From: Amycolatopsis marina
Lineage (GTDB): Bacteria > Actinomycetota > Actinomycetes > Mycobacteriales > Pseudonocardiaceae
Assembly (NCBI RefSeq): GCF_900111885.1
Contig: NZ_FOKG01000001.1
Span: 434,001-498,000 of the forward strand
Length of the DNA: 64,000 bases
Reading direction: 5' to 3'
The notes under the pieces are model-generated. The model was not told where the DNA came from. It saw only the letters and a program-made list of their open reading frames with translations, and searched no databases. Of the stretch, positions 57,296 through 64,000 are shown one piece after another (positions within the stretch are counted from its first letter, which is position 1; every line of letters starts with the position of its first letter). The position numbers and the translations under genes are program-made.

Positions 57296-59530
57296 CTACT
57301 CGTCGGCCAGCGGCTCGGCCCTGACCCGCTTCAACGCCGGAGTGCAGACCGACGCCGCCAGTGCCGCCACACCGGCGCCGAGCACGATCGGCGCGAGGAT
57401 CCACGGCGTGAGGACCGGTGCCCCCTCCTCGATGAGGATCAGCAGACCCGTCCCGACGAACACACCGACCGCTCCGGCACAGATCGTCGCCACCATCGCG
57501 GGCAGTGCGGCCTCCATCCGCAGAGCCCGTGCCAACGTCCTGACCGGCGTTCCCGCGGCGATGAGCGCACCGAACGTGCGCCTGCGGTCCATCACCGAAC
57601 CGGCCGTCGCGATCGCCGCGCTGCACCCCGCGAGCACCGCGGCCGCGATCAGGCCGATGACCGTGACCCTGCGCAGGTCGGCAAGCTGGATCTGCTCCCG
57701 GTCCAGCATCAGCTCACGACTCATCACCGGTGCCCCGTTCGCCGCGCCCACCAGCGCGGTGCGCACCACCTCCCGGTTCTCCTTCGTGGTCGGCACGGCG
57801 ACGGTGACCGTCCCCGCCGTCAGGGAGTCGGGGACCACCGCGGGGTCGACCACGACGGAGCTGTACATGTCGTCCGAACTGGCGATCGGCCGCCATGGCG
57901 TGTCCTTCGCCAGCGGAACGCCTGCGCTGTCGTAGTCCGCCCGCACCTCGAGGCCCTCGGTCTCGATGCGGTACTCGCTGTAGACACCGGGCGCGCCCGC
58001 GCAGGACCCCCGCATGTCCAGCCGGAGGAGGTTCTCCGCGTCCGCGCAGTTCAGCAGCAGCGCGGACTGCCCGCTTCCCTCGCCGTTGACCAGCACCACA
58101 TCGCCGACAGGAGTCGCACGTTCCTGCTGGCCGTAGCGCTCGAGGTCGGCGTTGGCGGCACGCACGATCTGTTCCGCCTGTTCCGTGCCGGCGTTCAGGT
58201 AGAGCACGTGGTCCTGGAACTCGCGACCCCCGCCCGCCTTCGACTCGAAGGTCGGCATCAGGGTCAGAGCCATCGAACCGGCGAACACCGCGAGGACCAC
58301 ACCCGCGGACGCCCGGTAGGCACCCCTCGGGTCGTCGCGCAGCCTGCGCCCGGCCAGCAGGCCCGCCGGTTTGCGCCACACCCGGACGAAGATCCCGCCG
58401 ATCACCGAGGTGACCCACGGCCCGACCACGGCGGCGGAGCCAACGAGGCAACCCAGTGCAACGAACACCACCAGCACGTCAGCGCTACTTTCCGCCGTGT
58501 TGACCATGACGAAGAAGAACAGGCCGGCGACGGGTACCGCGAGCAGGCGCCACCAGTGCAGTGGTTTGGGCGAGTGCGCCGCAGCGGCACCGAGCGGGGT
58601 GGACATCACCCGCCGCAGTGCGATCACGGCGGCGGCAAGGACCAGCAGCGGCATGGCCACGACGATCAGCGCGATCAGCGGCAACGGCAGGATGAAGTCC
58701 CCCGTCTGCCAGGTGCCGCCGTCCCACGGAACGAAGCTGGCGAGTTTGCCGAACACGGGACTGATCGCGAGTCCGAGCAACGCTCCTCCGGCTGCCGCGA
58801 CGGCGGTCTCGGCGGCGACCATGGAGGTCACCTGACCCGGAGTCGCACCGGCCAGTCGCAGGGCGGCGAGCCTGCGCTCCCTGCGCGCCGCGGTCAACCG
58901 GGCCGCCGAGCCGACCAGCACCAGGCTGGGCACCACCAGCACGACCACGCCGACCCCGGCGAGCACCGTCAGCAGCGGGTCCGGCTCACCGTCGTGGATG
59001 GCGAAGCCGGCCAGCGGCTGGGCGTACTCCGACATGTCGTCCGCCGACTGACCGACCAGCGCGACCAGTTGGCCCGGATAGCTCAGCGCGTCCTCGCCGA
59101 GGGTGCCGACGACCTTGTCACCGAAGCGGTCCCCGAGTTGCGCTGCGGGCAGGTCGGCCACCTTCGCCGCGAGGGCGGGGGAGAGCAGTGCCTCGCCCGG
59201 GGCGGGAAACTCCGGCACGCCAGGCGGAAGCTCCGGCACGGTGTGCCAGGTCAGGGCGACGTCCGCCCGCGAGATCCGCTCGGAGCCGATGTAATCCGTG
59301 CTGGCGTCCATTCTCAGCACCGGCGCGCCGGTGCTCTGCCCCGACCTCATCGCGAAGTACGGGTCCTGCCAGGACGCGCGGTCGGCCCTGGCCTGTGTCG
59401 CGAAGGGCAGTGCGACCAACAGCAGCACCAGCGCCGTCGCCACCGCCACCCCCACAGTGGTGAGGATCGCGGACGTCCTGGTTCGGCGATCGACACGCAG
59501 CACGCGTAGCGCGAGACGGAAACTGTTCAT
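57296..59530 (-). CDS. FtsX-family ABC permease (MacB/LolC-like)
   Basis: This 744-aa permease has an N-terminal helix (TVGVAVATALVLLLVALPFA), a first extracytoplasmic domain of about 150 residues, then three helices with the FtsX segment TAARRERRLAALRLAGATPG. Two further helices and a second extracytoplasmic domain (about 430-630) follow. A final FtsX block has MDRRRTFGALIAAGTPV and three helices. This is the 10-helix duplicated plan of actinobacterial FtsX exporters. Its start overlaps the ATPase stop by 4 nt. Such exporters with a divergent NarL-type two-component system often act in envelope stress or antimicrobial-peptide resistance. Confidence 0.92.
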   Translation of the reverse strand: MNSFRLALRVLRVDRRTRTSAILTTVGVAVATALVLLLVALPFATQARADRASWQDPYFAMRSGQSTGAPVLRMDASTDYIGSERISRADVALTWHTVPELPPGVPEFPAPGEALLSPALAAKVADLPAAQLGDRFGDKVVGTLGEDALSYPGQLVALVGQSADDMSEYAQPLAGFAIHDGEPDPLLTVLAGVGVVVLVVPSLVLVGSAARLTAARRERRLAALRLAGATPGQVTSMVAAETAVAAAGGALLGLAISPVFGKLASFVPWDGGTWQTGDFILPLPLIALIVVAMPLLVLAAAVIALRRVMSTPLGAAAAHSPKPLHWWRLLAVPVAGLFFFVMVNTAESSADVLVVFVALGCLVGSAAVVGPWVTSVIGGIFVRVWRKPAGLLAGRRLRDDPRGAYRASAGVVLAVFAGSMALTLMPTFESKAGGGREFQDHVLYLNAGTEQAEQIVRAANADLERYGQQERATPVGDVVLVNGEGSGQSALLLNCADAENLLRLDMRGSCAGAPGVYSEYRIETEGLEVRADYDSAGVPLAKDTPWRPIASSDDMYSSVVVDPAVVPDSLTAGTVTVAVPTTKENREVVRTALVGAANGAPVMSRELMLDREQIQLADLRRVTVIGLIAAAVLAGCSAAIATAGSVMDRRRTFGALIAAGTPVRTLARALRMEAALPAMVATICAGAVGVFVGTGLLILIEEGAPVLTPWILAPIVLGAGVAALAASVCTPALKRVRAEPLADE

Positions 59531-60252
59531 CGAGCAACACCAGCGCTCGTGTCGATGAGCCCATCCCGGATGGCGACAGTGCGCGGCACCGACTCCGCCA
59601 GCTCCCGGTCGTGGGTCACGATGACCACGGCGGCGCCGGTCTCGGCTGCCGCGTCGAGCAGTGCGTTCATGGTGTCCCGCCCGGTTCGGGTGTCCAGCGC
59701 GCCGGTCGGTTCGTCGGCGAAGATCACCTTTGGCCGGTGGGCCAGCGCCCTGGCGATCGCGACCCGCTGTGCCTCACCACCGGACAGCTCACCCGGCCTG
59801 CGCTGCTCCTTGCCGGAGAGCCCGAGCCGGGACAACCATTCCCGCGCGGCAGGCAGGGCCGCACCCCGGCTCCTGCCGCCGAGCAGCAGCGGGAGTGCGG
59901 CGTTCTCCTCCGCGGTCAGCTCGGCGACGAGCATCCCGGACTGGAACACGAAACCGAACTCGGTCCGGCGCAACTCGCTGCGCTTCGTCTCACTGAACTG
60001 GTCGATCCGGGTACCGGCCAGGAGAATCTCGCCGGAGTCGGCGCGCAGGATGCCGGCCAGCACGTGCAGCAGCGACGTCTTGCCCGAACCGGAGGGTCCG
60101 ACGATCGCCACCGCCTCGCCGGGCTGGATGTCGATATCTACCCCGGCCAGCGCGTGCTGGTTTCCGTAGCGCTTGACCAGTCCGCGCCCCGAAAGCGCGG
60201 GAGCGGCGGAAACCGTCCCTGGTGGACGGTGATCGGTGGTCTGCGGGTGCAC
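59527..60252 (-). CDS. LolD/MacB-type ABC transporter ATPase
   Basis: This 241-aa ATPase has Walker A GPSGSGKTSLL, Q-loop FVFQSGMLVAELTAEENAALPLL, signature LSGGEAQRVAIARALAHRP, Walker B VIFADEPTGALD and H-loop IVTHDRELAE. It is the usual partner of the FtsX-type permease that follows with a 4-nt overlap. GTG 60252 is chosen because GAGGGAGAAC lies just upstream; the frame is open to 60396 without homology. The divergent sensor kinase gene starts 198 bp away. Confidence 0.93.
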   Translation of the reverse strand: MHPQTTDHRPPGTVSAAPALSGRGLVKRYGNQHALAGVDIDIQPGEAVAIVGPSGSGKTSLLHVLAGILRADSGEILLAGTRIDQFSETKRSELRRTEFGFVFQSGMLVAELTAEENAALPLLLGGRSRGAALPAAREWLSRLGLSGKEQRRPGELSGGEAQRVAIARALAHRPKVIFADEPTGALDTRTGRDTMNALLDAAAETGAAVVIVTHDRELAESVPRTVAIRDGLIDTSAGVAR

Positions 60253-60375
60253 GAGTGTTCTCCCTCTCGGATTCGACGGCGTCTGCGAACGCAGGACGTC
60301 TTGCTCCCGGAGAACACTGGCGGAAGTACCGGGCGGGCCACTTCGGACGGACGGCCAGCATTCGGCGTCCACACA

Positions 60376-60391
60376 TCGGCCGATCGGCCGA
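60376..60391. promoter_or_regulatory. Palindrome TCGGCCGATCGGCCGA, second copy
   Basis: A perfect 16-bp palindrome in the divergent region between the exporter ATPase and the sensor kinase, 59-74 nt upstream of the kinase start. The stretch GGCCGATCGGCCGAGG is shared with 57203-57220. It is a candidate binding site for the response regulator encoded at 62207. Confidence 0.5.
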
Positions 60392-60437
60392 GGCAAGGGT
60401 GGCTACCTGGCCAAGGTGCGGTGCCGCCGCAATCCTC

Positions 60438-60443
60438 TACCGT
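60438..60443 (+). promoter_or_regulatory. -10 box for leaderless sensor kinase gene
   Basis: TACCGT ends 6 nt before GTG 60450; no ribosome site is present. Confidence 0.5.
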
Positions 60444-60449
60444 CGCTGT

Positions 60450-62210
60450 GTGCCCCCCGAAACTCCTGTGCGCACGGTCGGTGACTGGCTGCAGCGACTC
60501 GGCCTGCCCGGAGTCGTCCTGCTGGCCGCACTGCTGTGCGATCTCGCCATAGTCGGAATGGCGAGCTTCGACGATGTCGGCCCTGTCGGCAGCGACCTGG
60601 CCCTGTTGCCAGGGGTACTGGCGATGGCTGCCTGTGCGCGCTGGGCACCGCGCAGACCCGCCATGGCCGCCTTTGCCGGCGCTGGCGTACTGGTGGGGGC
60701 CAGCGTGCTGATCCGGGCCAGCACAGCGACGCCGTACTCGGCGATCCTGTCGAACGTCTCGTTCACCGAAACTGTCGCCGGATTCGAACTCGTCTACTTC
60801 GCGGTGCGCGGACTGCACGCCGGAATCGCGTTCATCGCGACCAGTTCACTCGTGGTCGGCGGGCTGATCGCGGTCGGCACGAGGACCGGCTACATCGACC
60901 CCGGCGGCGCGGACTTCTTCCAGTCCATGTTCTTCGGGTCGCTGCTGCTGGTCGCAGCCGTGCTGACCGGCCTGCAGAACAGGAAGCCCCGGCAGCGGCC
61001 CAAGGACCGGCTGCTCGGCGAGTTGCTGCGGAACCAGTGGCCGGTGATCGGGGTCCTGGCGCTCGCGCTGTTCCTGGAACTGGCTTCGGCCTCCAACGCC
61101 GGCCTGCGCGCCGGTCCCACGGTCCTCTGTTCACTGGTGGCCGCGCTGGTCGCGATAACGGCGGCACGCTACCCGGTGCAGGCCGGAATCGCGCTGGCCG
61201 CGGTCATGTCCGTCTCCGGCATGGCCACCAATGTGTTCCTGCGGTCCGACAACAGCTATCTGATGGTCGGCGCGGTGCCGAGCACGCAGATCGCCGCGGC
61301 ACTGGCGGTGGTGGTGTTCCTGATCCGGTTCGCCGACCCACGGCGCGTGTGGCCGGTGATCGGGCTGCTGTCGGTGGTGGTCGCCCTGACCGCGCTCGCC
61401 GCGGAGGGCAGCAGGGGAACGTTCAGCGGAGCTTCGGTGCGCCAGCTGTTCGTTTCGGCCGTGCTGCTGCTGGGCATCGCCGTGGCCTTCGGCATGTTCC
61501 TGCGGTCCAGGGACATCCAGCGGACCCAGGCCGTGCAGACAGCGGTCAACGACGCCCAGACCTCGGAGCGGATGGCGCTGGCCAGGGAGCTGCACGACGT
61601 CGTCGCGCACCACGTCACCGGGATCGTGGTGCAGGCACAGGCGGCCAAAATGGTCGCCGGGCAGGACCCGCGGATCGCGGCCGAGGCGATGGACCGGATC
61701 GAGAAGGCGGGCACGGAAGCGCTGACCGCCATGCGCAGGCTGGTCCGCAGCATGCGCGGAGACACCTCTGCGGGCACCACCGAGTTCAGTGAGCAGGCCA
61801 CCACCGACCTCGCCGCCGACCTGCGCAGACTCGTCGAATCCGCGAACCACGGAGTGCCCACCGAAATCGATCTCGACCTGCCGAGCGGCCTGCCGCAGGA
61901 GGTGGCCCGGTCGACGCTGCGCCTGGTACAGGAGTCGCTGACCAACGTCGGCAAGCACGCGACCGGCGCCACGAAGGCGGTCGTGTCGGTCCGGGTCGCC
62001 GACGGGGAGCTGCACGTCCGGGTGAGCGACGACGGCAATCACGCCGCCACCCGCCCGGACCGAGCCGCAGCACTCGGATCGGGGGGCTACGGTTTGGTCG
62101 GCATGCGTGAGCGGGTCGAACTGCTGCACGGCAGACTCTCCGCGGGGCCGGGTCCGGACGGGGGCTGGCTGGTCGAGGTGTGGCTGCCACTGGAAGGCGG
62201 AGAAGAGTGA
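60450..62210 (+). CDS. Sensor histidine kinase (HisKA_3) with polytopic membrane domain
   Basis: This 586-aa kinase has about ten hydrophobic segments in residues 20-350, more than usual, then a linker and the phosphoacceptor motif ARELHDVVAHHVTGIVVQAQ (His382). The HATPase domain has LVQESLTNVGKHATG, VSDDGNH and GYGLVGMRERVELL. GTG 60450 matches the -10 spacing and precedes the first helix. It overlaps the response regulator by 4 nt. Its divergent neighbour, an FtsX/LolD-type exporter, is the probable target and possibly a co-sensor. Confidence 0.92.
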   Translation: MPPETPVRTVGDWLQRLGLPGVVLLAALLCDLAIVGMASFDDVGPVGSDLALLPGVLAMAACARWAPRRPAMAAFAGAGVLVGASVLIRASTATPYSAILSNVSFTETVAGFELVYFAVRGLHAGIAFIATSSLVVGGLIAVGTRTGYIDPGGADFFQSMFFGSLLLVAAVLTGLQNRKPRQRPKDRLLGELLRNQWPVIGVLALALFLELASASNAGLRAGPTVLCSLVAALVAITAARYPVQAGIALAAVMSVSGMATNVFLRSDNSYLMVGAVPSTQIAAALAVVVFLIRFADPRRVWPVIGLLSVVVALTALAAEGSRGTFSGASVRQLFVSAVLLLGIAVAFGMFLRSRDIQRTQAVQTAVNDAQTSERMALARELHDVVAHHVTGIVVQAQAAKMVAGQDPRIAAEAMDRIEKAGTEALTAMRRLVRSMRGDTSAGTTEFSEQATTDLAADLRRLVESANHGVPTEIDLDLPSGLPQEVARSTLRLVQESLTNVGKHATGATKAVVSVRVADGELHVRVSDDGNHAATRPDRAAALGSGGYGLVGMRERVELLHGRLSAGPGPDGGWLVEVWLPLEGGEE

Positions 62211-62860
62211 CGATCCGGGCGTTGATCGCCGACGATCAGGACATGGTCAGGATCGGGTTCAGGATGATCCTGGACGCGCAGGAGGACATGGAGGTCGTTG
62301 CCGACGTCGGCAACGGTGTGGACGCGGTGCGCAAGGCCCGCGAGCTACGACCGGACGTGTGCCTGCTGGACATCCGGATGCCGGGGCTCGACGGGCTCGA
62401 GGTGACGAGGCAACTGGCCGGTCCCGACGTGGCGGACCCCATCAAGGTCGTCGTGGTGACCACCTTCGACCTGGACGAGTACGTGCACACGGCGTTGCGC
62501 AACGGCGCGAGCGGCTTCCTCTTGAAGGACGCCGGTCCACCGCTGCTGCTGGAGGCCGTCCGCGCGGCGGTCCGGGGCGACGCGCTGGTGTCACCGCAGA
62601 TCACCGTGCGGTTGTTGCAGCACTTCAACGGCAGCGCGGCGAAACAGGAGTTCGAACAGCCCGACGAGCCGCTCACCTCCCGCGAGACCGATGTCGTCAA
62701 GGCCACGGCACGCGGACTGACGAACACCGAGATCGGCGCGGAACTGTTCCTCTCGCTGTCCACGGTGAAAACGCACCTGGCCTCCGTCCAGGGCAAGATC
62801 GGGGCGCGCAACCGGGTCGAGATCGCGGCGTGGGCGTGGCGCAGCGGGCTGATGTCCTAG
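62207..62860 (+). CDS. NarL/LuxR-family response regulator
   Basis: This 217-aa partner of the kinase has a receiver with Asp55 (CLLDIRMPG), VTTFDLDEYVHTALRNGASG and the conserved FLLKD. A LuxR helix-turn-helix follows at about 150-210 (TSRETDVVKATARGLTNTEI then SLSTVKTHLASVQGKI). GTG 62207 overlaps the kinase stop (GTGA). The palindromes at 57203 and 60376 are candidate operators. Confidence 0.94.
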   Translation: MTIRALIADDQDMVRIGFRMILDAQEDMEVVADVGNGVDAVRKARELRPDVCLLDIRMPGLDGLEVTRQLAGPDVADPIKVVVVTTFDLDEYVHTALRNGASGFLLKDAGPPLLLEAVRAAVRGDALVSPQITVRLLQHFNGSAAKQEFEQPDEPLTSRETDVVKATARGLTNTEIGAELFLSLSTVKTHLASVQGKIGARNRVEIAAWAWRSGLMS

Positions 62861-62872
62861 GGGCTCCCTCCG

Positions 62873-62878
62873 TAGGAT
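62873..62878 (+). promoter_or_regulatory. -10 box for leaderless amidohydrolase gene
   Basis: TAGGAT ends 6 nt before ATG 62885; no ribosome site is present. Confidence 0.5.
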
Positions 62879-62884
62879 CGCGCC

Positions 62885-64000
62885 ATGACCATCCGCCGAC
62901 TCCGTGCTCCTGTCGTCCTGCCTGCCGATGCCGCCTGTTCCGTGCTGCGGGACGCCGTCGTCGACATCGACGAACAGGGCCGGATCACCTACTGCGGGCC
63001 CTCGGCCACGGCACCCGCACCCGACGACGCACTCGTCACCGACCTGCCGGGCATCCTGCTGCCCGGGCTGATCAACACCCACGCGCACAGCCCGATGGTG
63101 CTGCTGCGCGGGATGGGTGGGGAACTGCCGCTGCTGCGCTGGTTGCGCGAGATCATCTGGCCCGCGGAGGCACGGCTGCGCCCGGAGGACATCCGCACCG
63201 GGATGCTGCTGGCTTCGGTGGAAATGCTCCGGCACGGGGTGACGACGAGCGCGGAAATGTACTTCCACGGCGAGCAGGTGGCCGACGCGGTGCTGACCAC
63301 GGGCGCGCGCTCGGTGATCGGCGGACCGATCATCGACCTGCCGGGAATGGACTGGCGCGCGATGACCGACGCGACCGGCCGGTGGATCGACGCCGAAGGG
63401 CTGCGGTTCGGGCCGGGTGAGCGGATCGAGCTGAGCTACGCTCCGCACTCGGCGTACATGCTGCCGCGCGAGGCATTGGAGAACGTGGCCGAGCAGGCCG
63501 CGGCCCGCGGAGCGCTGGTGCAGATCCACGTCGCGGAGGCCGCCGACGAGGACGAGCGGCAACGGGCCGAGCACGGCTCCGTTCCGCGCCTGTTGGACAA
63601 GGTGGGCCTGCTGGGCGGCAGGCTCATCGCCGCACACGCCGTGCATCTGTCCGATGAGGACATAGCGCTGCTGGCGGCACGCGGCGCGGCCGTGGCGCAC
63701 TGCCCTGGGTCGAACGCCAAACTCGCCTCCGGCATCGCCAGGCTGAGCGAGCTACGGGCGGCCTCCGTACCGGTCGGGCTCGGCACGGACGGACCGGCCA
63801 GCAACGACGACCTCGACCTGTGGGAGGAGATCCAGCTCTCCGCGATGCTGACCCGTCTGTCCACAGGGGACTCCACGGCGCTGGGCGCCGCTCAGGCGTT
63901 GCTGCTGGCGACTCGCGAGGGCGCCCGCGCGCTCGGCCGCGACGACATCGGGGTGCTGGAGGCCGGGCGCTGGGCCGACATCGTGCACATCGACCTGGAC
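62885..64000 (+). CDS. Amidohydrolase (MtaD/TRZ-ATZ deaminase-like), 3' end outside window
   Basis: The frame is open for 372 codons to the window edge. This is a TIM-barrel metal-dependent hydrolase of the TRZ/ATZ/MtaD type, which deaminate S-adenosylhomocysteine, 5'-methylthioadenosine or related purines. Metal-site motifs in order are LINTHAHSPM (HxH), a helical region with EMLRHGVTTSAEMYF, VQIHVAEAADE, AAHAVHLSDED and GLGTDGPASNDDLDLWEE with the final Asp. The end of the sequence (GVLEAGRWADIVHIDLD) begins the closing beta-sandwich. ATG 62885 is chosen for the -10 spacing. Substrate assignment is from motifs only. Confidence 0.9.
   Translation, partial: MTIRRLRAPVVLPADAACSVLRDAVVDIDEQGRITYCGPSATAPAPDDALVTDLPGILLPGLINTHAHSPMVLLRGMGGELPLLRWLREIIWPAEARLRPEDIRTGMLLASVEMLRHGVTTSAEMYFHGEQVADAVLTTGARSVIGGPIIDLPGMDWRAMTDATGRWIDAEGLRFGPGERIELSYAPHSAYMLPREALENVAEQAAARGALVQIHVAEAADEDERQRAEHGSVPRLLDKVGLLGGRLIAAHAVHLSDEDIALLAARGAAVAHCPGSNAKLASGIARLSELRAASVPVGLGTDGPASNDDLDLWEEIQLSAMLTRLSTGDSTALGAAQALLLATREGARALGRDDIGVLEAGRWADIVHIDLD

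Noticed and set aside
1-64000. tRNA or rRNA genes, prophage or integrative element
   Set aside because: No cloverleaf-type sequence, rRNA signature, integrase, capsid or transposase sequence was recognised on reading both strands; a covariance-model scan was not possible.

Overview
The window is high-GC (mostly about 70%) actinobacterial chromosome. Several things point to Pseudonocardiales (Amycolatopsis / Saccharomonospora-like): an htdX-fabG4-fadA2 lipid locus like that of mycobacteria, an F420-dependent LLM oxidoreductase, GTP-type PEP carboxykinase, an ECF sigma factor with a C-terminal TPR-like extension next to a DGPF/YCII protein, and many apparently leaderless genes. Genus is an inference. 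No tRNA, rRNA, CRISPR array, transposase or phage gene was recognised. The first gene (M20 peptidase) and the last (amidohydrolase) run off the window edges.

Layout. 1-9.4 kb: a LivFG-acyl-CoA ligase-LivHM-binding lipoprotein operon, flanked on both sides by minus-strand paralogous M20 peptidases. 9.6-13.4 kb: a branched-chain 2-oxoacid dehydrogenase operon (E1 alpha, E1 beta, E2), preceded by a possible leaderless 7-codon leader ORF and hairpin. 13.5-16.7 kb: a pentapeptide-repeat membrane protein, FxsA and two SCP2-domain proteins. 16.7-23.1 kb: a predicted TetR regulon (TetR, HtdX, FabG4, FadA2) with a shared CTAC-N6-GTAG operator at three promoters, interrupted by a lower-GC gene. 23.2-28.5 kb: a DrrAB-like exporter, a DoxX-like protein, a secreted glycerophosphodiesterase, a MerR/TipA regulator and a PH-like membrane protein. 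28.7-33.3 kb: an AAA ATPase, small hypothetical genes, an AhpD-like protein, and a YCII-ECF sigma pair. 33.4-37.2 kb: a sodium:solute symporter with its DUF3311-type partner, and a secreted TAP-like hydrolase. 37.2-43.3 kb: a nucleotidyltransferase remnant, an XRE regulator, an Nramp-like transporter, an LLM oxidoreductase, PEPCK and an Asp-rich repeat protein. 43.4-47.4 kb: a GrpE-like gene between two dynamin-like GTPases. 47.5-55.4 kb: a two-component system, a DoxX-like protein, a phytoene-dehydrogenase-like flavoprotein and two paralogous ABC cassettes. 55.5-64 kb: a hypothetical protein, TrmB, a small membrane protein, a FtsX/LolD-type exporter with a divergent two-component system, and an MtaD-like amidohydrolase.

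How it fits together. The 5' half is strong in acid and lipid metabolism: uptake and CoA activation, decarboxylation of branched 2-oxoacids, and reduction, dehydration and thiolysis of 3-oxoacyl-CoA. The 3' half is rich in membrane export and sensing. The signals least explained by the genes are: short repeat cores sitting between direct duplications of gene ends (2.6 and 33.4 kb); composite palindrome repeats (4.5 and 17.5 kb); the shared TetR operator; the leader ORF before bkdA; repeated -10 boxes set exactly for leaderless start codons; and a shared 16-bp palindrome flanking the FtsX exporter operon.
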